Below are positions 25,001 through 33,326 of a DNA stretch of 64,000 nt, one piece after another (the first letter of the stretch is position 1; every line of letters starts with the position of its first letter). This DNA comes from Streptomyces sp. JB150 (GTDB lineage Bacteria > Actinomycetota > Actinomycetes > Streptomycetales > Streptomycetaceae): contig NZ_CP049780.1 in assembly GCF_011193355.1 (NCBI RefSeq), forward strand, positions 5,536,345-5,600,344, read 5' to 3'. The notes beneath the pieces were generated by a model that had not been told where the DNA came from, searched no databases, and worked only from the letters and a program-made list of their open reading frames with translations. The position numbers and the translations under genes are program-made.

Positions 25001-26035
25001 CACGCGGTGGACGACCTCACCGAGCTGCTGGCCGACAGCGCGCACGGCCGCGCCGGTGAACTCCTCGCCGTGCTCGCCGAGGAGGAACCGTCCGCGATCT
25101 GCCGGGCCGTGGACCGCTGGGTGCACGACGAACGGCCCGACCGGCGCGCCACCGCGCTGGCGTACGGCCTGCGCGCCGCGCCGCACGTCCGCAGCGAGGC
25201 CGACCGCGAGCTGTTGCGCTACGCCGCGCTCGCGCTGCTCGCCCGCCCCGCCGACACCGCCCTGCACGGCGGAGCCCTCGGACTGCTCGTACGGGACCCC
25301 CGCACCCGCGCCCACCACCTCCCACGGGCTCTCGACCACTTCCGGGCGGGCGACCCGCACCTCCCGCCGAGCGCCCTGGCCGCCGCCCTCCCCACCCACC
25401 CCGAGCCGGTGCTCGACGCCTTCCGCGCCCGGCTGCACCTCACCCCCGACGCCGGCGGCCTGCTGAGCACCCTCGCCGACGTCACCACCCCCGCCCTCGT
25501 CCCGCGCGTCGCCGCCCTGATCCGTGAGGCGGTGGCCCTGCGCCCGGACCTCGCCGGGGCCGTCGCCGAGTACGCCGACCGCCGCCTGGATCACGGGCCC
25601 GCCGCTCGCGCCGTACTGTTCCCGCTGGTCACCGATCTGCTCGACGGCGGACCGAGCCCGGCGCCGACTGCGCTGCGCGCCGCCCTGGCCGGCGTACTGG
25701 CCGCCCCAGGAGCCCTCCGCCGGGAGCTGCGCGAGGTACTGCTGAGCGTCGAGCGGGACCCGGCCGTACTGGAGGCGCTGCTGCGCGCCGCCGCCCGCAA
25801 GGCCCCCGACGATCTGCGGGAGCTGGTCCACGGCCTGGGCGGGCTCCTCGTACGCACCCCCGACGGGGCGACCCGTTTCGACCGGATCCTGGTCGAGCTG
25901 GGCCGTGAGGTGCCCGGATTCGCCGCGCGGGTGGCCGGCTGGCTTGCCGAGGCGCCCGGCGACTGGGCGGCGGTGATCGGGCCGAGCAGCCGGCGGATGC
26001 TGGAGAATCTGGCGGGTGCGCGGGTTCCCGCGTGA
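22100..26035 (+). CDS. Large STAND/NACHT-like NTPase with serine-protease-like N-terminal domain
   Basis: A 1311-aa protein. Residues ~35-210 resemble a trypsin-like fold: GTVVTSHETV (His near 64), ERDLALVHADG (Asp) and GGAAGGPVRDAGTGAVVAVVG, where the expected GxSGGP serine is alanine (near 178). Residues ~300-560 form a P-loop NTPase with Walker A GPPGSGRTT (near 312) and Walker B RPLLLLLDGPEEMPP, interrupted by a Gly/Val-rich insert (about 355-467). LVVACRAEYW fits the sensor strand of STAND ATPases. Residues ~650-1311 are Leu/Ala/Arg-rich helical repeats, HEAT-like. There is no signal peptide or membrane helix. ATG at 22100 follows GGGGAGG. The domain order matches immune-type signalling or conflict proteins by analogy; no function is proven. 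It stands alone between truB and ribF. Confidence 0.75.
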   Translation: MGERGRQDDHAPREHTPRGRHTARPHPPHEPPPPPGDGLVHIHDLAGRLRGLGFVADHHGTVVTSHETVDGLPRLVLRTATGDRSHVVGADAVIPLPERDLALVHADGLGVDPLPLTVRDRVETGAYVRITAGCPREARVLGATEVTYTATDRCHRIDDALELAIGTAGRDALRLGGGAAGGPVRDAGTGAVVAVVGTALRSGQRECGFAVSLRPAGDGPLAGLLARNAATVPAYGADLNLAGVLELAATSVGQDGPRGVLEGTGGGAPDGRPGWAAGVRAPGEAEPVEREAVLWHLTAFERGPAAVLALVGPPGSGRTTQLAALAARRHRGVAVAGDAGRVPCAPEAGEGRTSVVDAGAVGVSASWLRGAGPGGGLGEGLGLGAGPDPCPGSDVAGDVSAVGGSAAVLGGGGAGVGGVGAGVRGAGVGAGGVRAGVGGVGGAVAGAGSVRAGVGGVAAVVGGGPAPTLWLRGADLREDDGSIADAVRRAVERAARIVAAAGSRSAPPDDLTPERLARVAREAGRPLLLLLDGPEEMPPVLTHRLRAWTERTAAWLRETDTRLVVACRAEYWESAGAEFPAELLYRPAVEETPWPGGPPCVPLGDLTEAEARLVRARHRIPDGALAEADARHPLTLRLIAEVRAAIPGAPCPSPLDHHDVFSAHLDLMCLRVAVRLAAENGLRGTAVRRLAARVAGQVHEAARRNLGPAQGELDRTAFETVFPWGPAPGRLGGGTGWASAVLAEGLFVPAGDGYRFAHEEFADWIQGLHLDLDEALRALVHRPRTAGPAHPPPVPHHRIGPVVQSLLCVARQQGTAELAARLGELAQALDADPHSWWAARLLREVLLRVPDATPYLAVLRRLADSVVDRRRQQPYVPGDFGPGFWTGLRLPEAERLDLLRRLVLADPAPQAAPGPRYLDAVAGLLAAAPTAVQPYLVRWFDDERPLPATPHATVAAAAQALLHTHRHHAVDDLTELLADSAHGRAGELLAVLAEEEPSAICRAVDRWVHDERPDRRATALAYGLRAAPHVRSEADRELLRYAALALLARPADTALHGGALGLLVRDPRTRAHHLPRALDHFRAGDPHLPPSALAAALPTHPEPVLDAFRARLHLTPDAGGLLSTLADVTTPALVPRVAALIREAVALRPDLAGAVAEYADRRLDHGPAARAVLFPLVTDLLDGGPSPAPTALRAALAGVLAAPGALRRELREVLLSVERDPAVLEALLRAAARKAPDDLRELVHGLGGLLVRTPDGATRFDRILVELGREVPGFAARVAGWLAEAPGDWAAVIGPSSRRMLENLAGARVPA

Positions 26036-26051
26036 CCCTGAGGTGAGGGTG

Positions 26052-26078
26052 GTCCCGGCTCCGCGCGAGGAGCGGGAC
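26052..26078 (+). terminator. Terminator-like hairpin after the STAND gene
   Basis: GTCCCGGCTCC pairs with GGAGCGGGAC around a GCGCGA loop with a one-base bulge, 17 nt after the stop. Confidence 0.5.
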
Positions 26079-26205
26079 GGCCGCCGTGGGTGCGACGGGT
26101 CACAGCGTCCATGCCGATGCGGGCGGGGAGCACCCGGCATGGCACCCTTAGACCTGCATAAGAGGCAGCCGTAAGAGTCAGACACGGGTTCGAGGAGCGG
26201 TCACA

Positions 26206-27159
26206 GTGCAGCGCTGGCGTGGCTTGGAGGACATCCCCCAGGACTGGGGGCGCAGCGTCGTCACCATCGGCTCCTACGACGGAGTCCACCGCGGGCACCA
26301 GCTGATCATCCGGCACGCCGTGGACCGCGCCCGTCAGCTGGGCGTCCCCGCCGTCGTGGTCACCTTCGACCCGCACCCGAGCGAGGTCGTCCGCCCCGGC
26401 AGCCACCCGCCGCTGCTCGCCCCGCACCACCGCCGCTGCGAACTGATGGCGGAGCTGGGCGTGGACGCGGTGCTGATCCTGCCGTTCACCACCGAGTTCT
26501 CGAAGCTGACCGCGGCCGACTTCGTGGTCAAGGTCCTGGTCGACAAGCTGCACGCCAAGGCGGTCGTCGAGGGCCCCAACTTCCGCTTCGGGCACCGCGC
26601 GGCGGGCAATGTCGACTTCCTCGCCGAGCAGGGCGAGATCTACGACTTCGAGGTCGAGGTCGTCGACCTGTACGTCACCGGTGAGGCGGGCGGCGGCGAA
26701 CCGTTCTCCTCCACCCTGACCCGGCGGCTCGTCGCCGAGGGCGACGTGGCCGGCGCCGCCGAGATCCTCGGCCGGCCGCACCGCGTGGAGGGCGTCGTCG
26801 TGCGCGGCGCCCAGCGCGGGCGCGCACTCGGCTTCCCGACCGCCAACGTCGAGACGCTGCCGCACACCGCGATCCCCGCCGACGGCGTCTACGCCGGCTG
26901 GCTGCACGCTCAGGGCGAGGCGATGCCGGCCGCGATCTCCGTCGGCACCAATCCGCAGTTCGACGGCACCGAGCGCACGGTGGAGGCGTACGCCATCGAC
27001 CGCGTCGGCCTCGATCTGTACGGCCTGCACGTCGCCGTCGACTTCCTCGCGTTCGTGCGCGGGCAGGCGAGGTTCGAGACGCTGGACGCGCTGCTGGAGC
27101 AGATGGCGAAGGACGTGCAGCGTTGCAGGGAGCTGGTGGCGGCGGCGGAGGCCGAGTAG
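26206..27159 (+). CDS. ribF: Bifunctional riboflavin kinase/FAD synthetase
   Basis: Makes FMN then FAD. The 317-aa protein has the adenylyltransferase half (GSYDGVHRGHQLII, VVTFDPHP) and the C-terminal kinase half (GRALGFPTANV, DGVYAGWL, SVGTNPQFDG). GTG at 26206 follows CGAGGAG. A perfect hairpin terminates it before the convergent type VII locus. Confidence 0.97.
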   Translation: MQRWRGLEDIPQDWGRSVVTIGSYDGVHRGHQLIIRHAVDRARQLGVPAVVVTFDPHPSEVVRPGSHPPLLAPHHRRCELMAELGVDAVLILPFTTEFSKLTAADFVVKVLVDKLHAKAVVEGPNFRFGHRAAGNVDFLAEQGEIYDFEVEVVDLYVTGEAGGGEPFSSTLTRRLVAEGDVAGAAEILGRPHRVEGVVVRGAQRGRALGFPTANVETLPHTAIPADGVYAGWLHAQGEAMPAAISVGTNPQFDGTERTVEAYAIDRVGLDLYGLHVAVDFLAFVRGQARFETLDALLEQMAKDVQRCRELVAAAEAE

Positions 27160-27175
27160 GCGCTTTCGTGACGTG

Positions 27176-27210
27176 AAGGCGGCCGGTGCCTTGGGGCACC
27201 GGCCGCCTTT
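27176..27210. terminator. Bidirectional terminator between ribF and the espI-like gene
   Basis: AAGGCGGCCGGTGCC pairs perfectly with 27195-27209 around TTGG and is followed by TTT in the ribF direction. The remaining gap (27216-27294) is a G/T-rich simple tract with no gene. Confidence 0.85.
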
Positions 27211-27294
27211 GTCATGCGCAGGGGTGTGGGGGTGGGGGGTGCGCGTGCGGGGGTGTGTGGGCGCGCGCGGGTGTGTGGGGGTGCGCGTGAGGTG

Positions 27295-30200
27295 TTACTG
27301 CTGGGGCGGCTGGGCCTGGCTGCCGCCCTGGCCCGGCTGTTCCTGCTGGGGCGGGTACGGGTGGCCGGGCTGCTGGGGCGGGTAGGGCTGCTGGCCGGGC
27401 TGTGGCGGGTAGGGCTGCTGGCCCGGCTGGGCGTAGGGCTGGGCCGGGGGTGCGTACGGCTGCTGGCCGGGGTGGCCGGGCTGGCCGTACGGGGTGCCGG
27501 GCATGGGCTGGCCGGGGATCGGCTGGCCCGGGATCGGCTGGCCGGGGACGGCCTGGCCGCCAGGGAAGCCCTGGCCGGGGGCGGGCTGGCCCGGAACGGG
27601 CTGGCCGGGGACGGGGGGCTGGCCCGGGAACGGCTGGCCGGGCACGGGCTGGCCCGGCAGCTGGTGGCCCGGCATCGGCGGGGCCGCCACCGGGGGCGGG
27701 TTGCCGTCGCTGGTCCACAGGCCCTGCGCCTGCTGGTGGCGGGTGAAGTCCTCGGCGACCATGGCGGCGAGGTTGAAGTACGCCTCGCGCACCTTCGGGC
27801 GCATCATGTCCAGGTCGACCTCGGCACCGGCGGCCAGATGCTCGTCGAAGGGCACGACCACCACACCGCGGCAGCGGGTCTCGAAGTGCGCCACGATGTC
27901 CTCGACTTTGATCATCTTGCCGGTCTCGCGGACCCCGGAGATGACGGTGATCGAGCGGGAGACCAGGTCGGCGTACCCGTGCGCGGACAGCCAGTCCAGT
28001 GTCGTGCTCGCGCTGCTCGCGCCGTCCACGGACGGCGTGGAGATGATGATGAGCTGGTCGGCGAGGTCCAGCACACCGCGCATGGCGCTGTAGAGCAGAC
28101 CGGTGCCCGAGTCGGTGAGGATGATCGGGTACTGCCGGCCGAGGACGTCGATCGCGCGCCGGTAGTCCTCGTCGTTGAACGTCGTGGACACGGCCGGGTC
28201 GACGTCGTTGGCGATGATCTCCAGGCCGGACGGGGCCTGCGAGGTGAACCGCCGGATGTCCATGTACGAGTTGAGGTACGGGATCGCCTGGACCAGGTCA
28301 CGGATGGTGGCCCCGGTCTCGCGGCGCACCCGGCGGCCGAGCGTGCCGGCGTCCGGGTTGGCGTCGATCGCGAGGATCTTGTCCTGCCGCTCGGAGGCGA
28401 GCGTGGAACCCAGCGCGGTGGTCGTGGTCGTCTTGCCGACACCGCCCTTGAGGCTGATGACGGCGATGCGGTAGCAGGACAGCACCGGCGTGCGGATCAG
28501 CTCCAGCTTCCGCTGCCGCTCGGCCTCCTCCTTCTTCCCGCCCAGCTTGAACCGGCCGCCGCCGGCCGTCGGGCGGCTGCTCTTCGCCTTCTGCTTACGG
28601 CTGTTGAGCAGCCGGTCCGAGGACAGCTCCACGGCCGCCGTGTAACCGAGCGGCGCCGCACCGGGGTTGGTGGGCTGGCGCTGGTCGTGCTGCACGGGCT
28701 GCGGCCACGCGGCACCGGTGCGGGGGTCCACGGGCGGCTGGGCGTACGGGGGTTGGGCGTGTGGGGCCATCGGCGGCTGCGGCTGCGGGGCCTGCGGCTG
28801 CTGGGTCTGGGGGTGCTCCGCATGGGCGGGCGGCTGCGGCTGCTGCGGGGTCGCCTGCGGGGGCACGCCCGGCCGGTCCTGCTGGGCGGGCGGCTGCGGG
28901 AAGCCGTAACCGCCGGGCTGCGGGAAGCCGTAGCCGCCGTGGGCGTCGGGCGCGGGCGGGGTCGGGGTGCCCGTGGGGTGGGGAAAGCCGTAGCCGCCCT
29001 GGGCCGGGGGCATGCCGGGGCCGGGCTGCGGGAAGCCGTAGCCGGGCTGCGCGGGCGGCATGGGCTGCGCGGGCGGCATCGGGGCGGCGGGCGGCTGCTG
29101 CGCCGCCGGGGCCGACGGGTCGGCGGGGGCCGGTGAGGGCGCCTGGTTCCAGGCGGCGGGCGCGGACTGCGGTGCCTGAGGCTGGAACGGCGGCTGCTGC
29201 CCGGGCACGAGCGGTTGGCCCTGCGGGGCGGAGGGCTGCGGCTGAGGCTGGGCCTGCGGCTGCTGCGGTTGGGGCTGGGCGGGCCACTGGGCGGCCGTGG
29301 CCGGGGCGGCCGGCTGGTACGTCGGAGGCAGCGGGGGAACGCCCTGCTGCGGCGGCTGGGGAGTCCAGGCGGCGGGGGTGCCCTGCGGCGCCTGGGGGGC
29401 CTGGACCACCTGCGCGGGTGCCTCGGCCTCGGCGGGCTGGGGCGCGGCCGGGGCGGAGGCCTGCGGCGTGGCTTCCGCGGACTGAGGGTCCGTGGGGGCG
29501 TCGGCGGCGACGGCCTCACCCGCGGGGGTGGCGGCGTCCTGGGCGGGAGCGGCCTCGGCGTCGGTGTCCGTGGCGGCGGGCTCGTCCGGCTCGGCGGAGG
29601 CAGGGGTGGGCACCGAAAGGTCGGTCGCCGAAGGGGCGGTCTCCGAGGGCTCGGTGCCCTCCTGCTCGTCGCCGTCGGCTTCGTCGGCCACCGCGCGGGT
29701 GTCGTCCGCGGCGTCCTCGCCGGGCTTGTCCTCGCCGTCGACGACGGCGGACTCACCGGCGACGCCCTCGGCACCCCCGGCGCTCTCGGCGTCGTGCGCG
29801 CCGTCCTGCGCGCCCGCGCGCGCGTCCTCGCCGGACGCCTCCCGCGTGGTCCCGCTCTCGGCCGCCGCGTCCCGCGCCTCGAACTCCCGCTTCAGCGCGG
29901 CCGCGGAGAACCGCATGGTGGCGCCGCTGTCCAGGTCACCGTTGCCGGTGCCGCCCCCTTCCGAGGCCGGCTGGGCGGACGGCTGCTCGCCCTGCGACGG
30001 CGAGTACGGCCGGGACTGCGCCTGCGGCGGCTCGGGGTGCTGCGGCTCGAACCCGCTGCCCTCGGGCAGCCTGGGCAGCGGCACGGGGGTGCCGATGTGC
30101 GGGGCGGGAGCGGCGGCGGGCGGGGCGAACGGAGCATCCGCGGTGGGCGCGGTGGGCGCGGTGGGCGGCGTGGGTGCGGCGGGCGGAACCGGCGGGGTCG

Positions 30201-30486
30201 CGGGCGGAGCCGTGGGCGGGACGGCCGGCACCTGGGGAGTGGCGGGGCCCGGAACGGCCGCGGTGGAAGGCCCCGCCGTCCCGGCAGCCCCGGCCGTCCC
30301 GGACGTCCCCGAAGTCGCCGGGAATCCCGCCCCGTCGGAGGCCCCCGACGCGTTCTGCGTGTACCAGGCAGGCGGTGCGTAGTCGATGGTGAACTCACCC
30401 GTCGCCTCGACGGCGGCCTCCGCGTCGGGCTGGTCATCGCCGGGCGTCGCCCAGCCCCCGCGGATCCCGTCCCGATCGCTGCTCAC
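27295..30486 (-). CDS. EspI-like type VII secretion MinD/ParA ATPase with proline-rich arms
   Basis: A 1063-aa protein. Residues 1-640 are disordered and Pro/Ala/Gln/Gly-rich. Residues ~665-930 are a MinD/ParA-type ATPase with deviant Walker [17 protein letters not shown] (near 677), the switch region [14 protein letters not shown] and DQLIIISTP. Residues ~945-1063 are tandem [13 protein letters not shown] repeats. EspI of mycobacterial ESX-1 has the same proline-rich plus MinD design and modulates secretion; the same role here is inference. GTG at 30486 has AGGAGG 4 nt upstream. It lies 442 bp downstream of the 271-aa gene on the same strand and so probably has its own promoter. Confidence 0.85.
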   Translation of the reverse strand: MSSDRDGIRGGWATPGDDQPDAEAAVEATGEFTIDYAPPAWYTQNASGASDGAGFPATSGTSGTAGAAGTAGPSTAAVPGPATPQVPAVPPTAPPATPPVPPAAPTPPTAPTAPTADAPFAPPAAAPAPHIGTPVPLPRLPEGSGFEPQHPEPPQAQSRPYSPSQGEQPSAQPASEGGGTGNGDLDSGATMRFSAAALKREFEARDAAAESGTTREASGEDARAGAQDGAHDAESAGGAEGVAGESAVVDGEDKPGEDAADDTRAVADEADGDEQEGTEPSETAPSATDLSVPTPASAEPDEPAATDTDAEAAPAQDAATPAGEAVAADAPTDPQSAEATPQASAPAAPQPAEAEAPAQVVQAPQAPQGTPAAWTPQPPQQGVPPLPPTYQPAAPATAAQWPAQPQPQQPQAQPQPQPSAPQGQPLVPGQQPPFQPQAPQSAPAAWNQAPSPAPADPSAPAAQQPPAAPMPPAQPMPPAQPGYGFPQPGPGMPPAQGGYGFPHPTGTPTPPAPDAHGGYGFPQPGGYGFPQPPAQQDRPGVPPQATPQQPQPPAHAEHPQTQQPQAPQPQPPMAPHAQPPYAQPPVDPRTGAAWPQPVQHDQRQPTNPGAAPLGYTAAVELSSDRLLNSRKQKAKSSRPTAGGGRFKLGGKKEEAERQRKLELIRTPVLSCYRIAVISLKGGVGKTTTTTALGSTLASERQDKILAIDANPDAGTLGRRVRRETGATIRDLVQAIPYLNSYMDIRRFTSQAPSGLEIIANDVDPAVSTTFNDEDYRRAIDVLGRQYPIILTDSGTGLLYSAMRGVLDLADQLIIISTPSVDGASSASTTLDWLSAHGYADLVSRSITVISGVRETGKMIKVEDIVAHFETRCRGVVVVPFDEHLAAGAEVDLDMMRPKVREAYFNLAAMVAEDFTRHQQAQGLWTSDGNPPPVAAPPMPGHQLPGQPVPGQPFPGQPPVPGQPVPGQPAPGQGFPGGQAVPGQPIPGQPIPGQPMPGTPYGQPGHPGQQPYAPPAQPYAQPGQQPYPPQPGQQPYPPQQPGHPYPPQQEQPGQGGSQAQPPQQ

Positions 30487-30762
30487 AGTTCCTCCTGGTG
30501 TGGTCGAGCACCCTCATAGCGTGCTGGGGCGACCATTGCTGTCGTTCGATTCTTGGGCTGTCCCGCCGGGTCACCCCCGGAACGCGCATCCCCCTGTGCC
30601 GGGTACTCGCTTCGTGCCCCGCCCCAGCCTAATCAAGAAAGGGCCGGGCACGGCAGGCGCGTCTGCCCCCCGATGCACGTCCGGAACAAAGCCTCGCGGT
30701 CGCCCGGGAATCGGCTGCCGCGCCGATCGGTCACGACCGGCCGTCCCCACCGTTTGCCCGCC

Positions 30763-30807
30763 CCCGTCGTCCCCCGTCACCCTCCCCGTCGTCCCCCGTC
30801 ACCCTCC
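30763..30807. repeat. 22-bp tandem repeat in the gap upstream of the espI-like gene
   Basis: Two copies of a 22-23-bp unit beginning CCCGTCGTCCCCCGTCACCC (30763 and 30785) overlap end to end. Degenerate CCCCCGTCACCC echoes continue to about 30880. The 442-bp interval 30487-30928 otherwise holds no gene I can support and should contain the espI-like promoter. Confidence 0.8.
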
Positions 30808-30928
30808 TCGCCGTGCCCCCGGCCACGCTCCTCGCCGTGCTGCCGGCGGCGCTTCCCGTCGCCCCCCGTCACCCACCCCCGCCACCGCCCTTCCTGCCGC
30901 GCTGCTCCTTTCAGCCGCCGCGCCCCCG

Positions 30929-31744
30929 TCAGTCCATCCGCCGGGCCACGCCCAGCAGACCGATCTCGGCGTCCGTGGGCTGCGTGACCACGTACTGGCG
31001 GTCGCCGTCCGTGCACCAGAGGGTGACGCCGTCGGCGAGGGTCGGCAGCGGCTCGTACTCGGCGCGCGGCAGACCGATGACGCGCCCGATCTCGGCCGCC
31101 TCGTCCGGCGACACCCGCTGCACGCCGATGATCCGCGCCTGCCGCATCAACCGGGGCGCCACCGGGCTGAGATAGGGCAGCAGCGTCAGCACCGACTGCC
31201 AGGGCGCCGACACCACACGTCCGCGCGGAGGCCGCATACCGCAGTCCCGGATCACCAGCACCGGACTGCCCGCCGAGGCGCCGAGCGGAGGGACCCGGCC
31301 CACCTCGTGCACGGTCATCCCGGACTGGCCGCCGCCCACCGCCTGCACCACCTGCGCCCAGTGCTGGGGACGCCCGGTCTCGACGGCCACCCGGGCACCG
31401 GTCGCCGCGGCGCGCAGCGCGAGCACCTGCGCCGTCCACAGACCGCCGATGAGCAGCACGTCGTAGGGCGTCGGCCGGTTCACGCCGAGGACGGCGGGGT
31501 GGCCCTCGGCGGTGACGCCGACGACGACGCCGTCGTCACCGATGGGCAGGGTCAGCGCGTCGAACTCCTCGACGGACAGCGTGTGCCGCGGATGCCGGGG
31601 GCCCAGCAGCCCGAAACCGGTGCGCAGCCGCTGCCCGAGCCCGGCGCCGCGCCCGCCGCCTCCGCCGGCCCCGTCGCCGCCGGGGACGGGGGTGCGGGGG
31701 AAGCCGGCGGGGGCCGGAGCGGACGGGGAGGTCATGGCGGCCAT
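30929..31744 (-). CDS. Type VII secretion-associated hypothetical protein
   Basis: A 271-aa protein not assigned to a named family. After a Gly/Pro-rich N-terminus (1-45) comes a globular alpha/beta domain of about 220 residues (DVLLIGGLWTAQVLALRAAA, VLVIRDCGM, GVTLWCTDGDRQYVV). It has no P-loop and no membrane helix. ATG at 31744 overlaps the eccE stop (TGATG) and has GGAGG 9 nt upstream, so translation is coupled to EccE. Its position points to a cytosolic helper of the secretion apparatus. Confidence 0.82.
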   Translation of the reverse strand: MAAMTSPSAPAPAGFPRTPVPGGDGAGGGGGRGAGLGQRLRTGFGLLGPRHPRHTLSVEEFDALTLPIGDDGVVVGVTAEGHPAVLGVNRPTPYDVLLIGGLWTAQVLALRAAATGARVAVETGRPQHWAQVVQAVGGGQSGMTVHEVGRVPPLGASAGSPVLVIRDCGMRPPRGRVVSAPWQSVLTLLPYLSPVAPRLMRQARIIGVQRVSPDEAAEIGRVIGLPRAEYEPLPTLADGVTLWCTDGDRQYVVTQPTDAEIGLLGVARRMD

Positions 31745-33120
31745 CAGCGGGCACCTCCGAGCGGCAGGGTGGCCAGGACTCCGGGCAGCTGTTCCCGGTC
31801 GAGACGGGCGAGACCGGTCCGCGCCTGCCGCGCCACCCGCTCCAGCTCCCGGCGGGACGCGGCCAGTTCGGTGCTGCTGCGCCCGGTGACCCGCACATGT
31901 CCGGTCAGGGCGACCTGCTGGCGGCCGCCGTGCGTCAGCGTCAGACTGAGCGTCGTCGCCAGCGCGGGCACGGCCGTCAACTGGGCGACCAGCTGCGGCA
32001 GTCCGGAGCCGGAACCGCCGAGCGGGGGCCAGCGGCGCACCCAGTACGTCGTGTGCCGGCGGTTGTCGCAGCGCCAGCTGCGGCTGGTCTCCTCCGTCCG
32101 CCGCCGGGGCGCGTCGCTCTGCCCGGCCTGCGCGGTCACCATCGGGTTGGCGCACGCGGAGGTGGCGATGGCGGCCGTCACCTCTTCCTCGGTGAGCACG
32201 CTCACCTGGAACCCGGCACCGGTCAGCCGGCTGGCCAGATGTTCCGCCGAGCGCACCAGGCACTTCTGCGCGCCGACGAGTCCGCCGCCACGTGCGGCCA
32301 CCGCCTCCGGGCACAGCTCGGGGTCCAGCTTCAGCGCGATCCACATGATGCGGACGGCCGGGGAGGCGGTCTGCGCCTGGAGCTGTGTGTAGTTGGTCAC
32401 GACGACCGACTGCTGCGGCAGATGGGGCGCGGGCGCGGGCTGGGTGTGCAGCACGACCTGTGCGGATTCCAGGCGGATTCCGTCGACGTCGAGCGCGTCC
32501 CGCACCAGGGCGAGGGGGAGGGGCCTGCGGCTGCGCTCGGCGCGCAGCGCGCCGAAGTCGGCCTCCACCTGGAGGACCGCGGTGAGGAAACCGCCGTCGC
32601 CGACCATGCCCACGGGGCGCCGGTCACGGTCGTTGCCCCGGCTGTAGCTGTACGTCCGCAGGCTCGGGTCGCATTCGACGGCCGGGGCGAGACCGGAGTC
32701 GGTGCCCGGCGGCACCGGCGTGTTCGCGGCCTTGCGGCGGCGCGCCCGCAGCGCCTGCACACCGGCCAGCCACTCGGGCAGGGAGCGCCCCCGGCGCCGT
32801 ACGAGCGCGAGCACGACGAGCACCGCGGCGACGACGGCGGCCGGGATCAGCGCGTACGTCCCGATCAGCCAGCCGCAGACGACGAGCGCGGCCGCCAGCT
32901 CCAGCAGCACCAGCCGCTGCACGGCGAACGAACCCCCGCGCCCCGAACGCGCCCTGAGGTGCGGCGTGACGGCGCCCGTGGGCGCGGCCGGGCCCCGGGA
33001 CCCCGCCGGACCGGCGGCACCCCCCGACGGGTCCGGCCGGCCCGGACGCCCCGACCGGCCCACTCGGCCCGATCGTGACCCCGATTGCGATCGCGACCGG
33101 GTCCGCGGTGCGGAAGCCAT
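31744..33120 (-). CDS. eccE: Type VII secretion protein EccE
   Basis: Membrane component at the rim of the ESX core complex. About 458 aa: a basic, Ser/Arg/Gly-rich N-terminus (1-60), two close membrane segments (LVLLELAAALVVCGWLIGTY and IPAAVVAAVLVVLALV, about 75-115), then a cytosolic domain with YSYSRGNDRDRRPVGMVGDGG as in EccE proteins. ATG at 33120 is used; an in-frame GTG at 33162 adds 14 residues and has AGGAG only 3 nt away, so the start is uncertain. It is divergent from eccB over about 200 bp. Confidence 0.85.
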   Translation of the reverse strand: MASAPRTRSRSQSGSRSGRVGRSGRPGRPDPSGGAAGPAGSRGPAAPTGAVTPHLRARSGRGGSFAVQRLVLLELAAALVVCGWLIGTYALIPAAVVAAVLVVLALVRRRGRSLPEWLAGVQALRARRRKAANTPVPPGTDSGLAPAVECDPSLRTYSYSRGNDRDRRPVGMVGDGGFLTAVLQVEADFGALRAERSRRPLPLALVRDALDVDGIRLESAQVVLHTQPAPAPHLPQQSVVVTNYTQLQAQTASPAVRIMWIALKLDPELCPEAVAARGGGLVGAQKCLVRSAEHLASRLTGAGFQVSVLTEEEVTAAIATSACANPMVTAQAGQSDAPRRRTEETSRSWRCDNRRHTTYWVRRWPPLGGSGSGLPQLVAQLTAVPALATTLSLTLTHGGRQQVALTGHVRVTGRSSTELAASRRELERVARQARTGLARLDREQLPGVLATLPLGGAR

Positions 33121-33326
33121 CACTCCAAAACCCCCGAATCTCTCCCGAAAACCCTTGTCCACACGCTCCTGCGAGTCCTGAGCGCCCTACCCATGACACA
33201 CGCACGTCCACGCAACAGGCATAGTAGGGGCCGGGTCTGACAACCGAGGCACCAGAGGCAACCACGGGCGGGCGACGGCACAGTGACCGTCCCCAGGGCT
33301 CCGCAACGGGGAGAGAGCGGACACAC

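Noticed and set aside
21884..26185. A 1433-codon open frame antisense to the STAND gene
   Set aside because: It is a high-G+C shadow: repetitive Gly/Val/Arg composition, no domain motif, and it overlaps a well-supported gene with a ribosome binding site.
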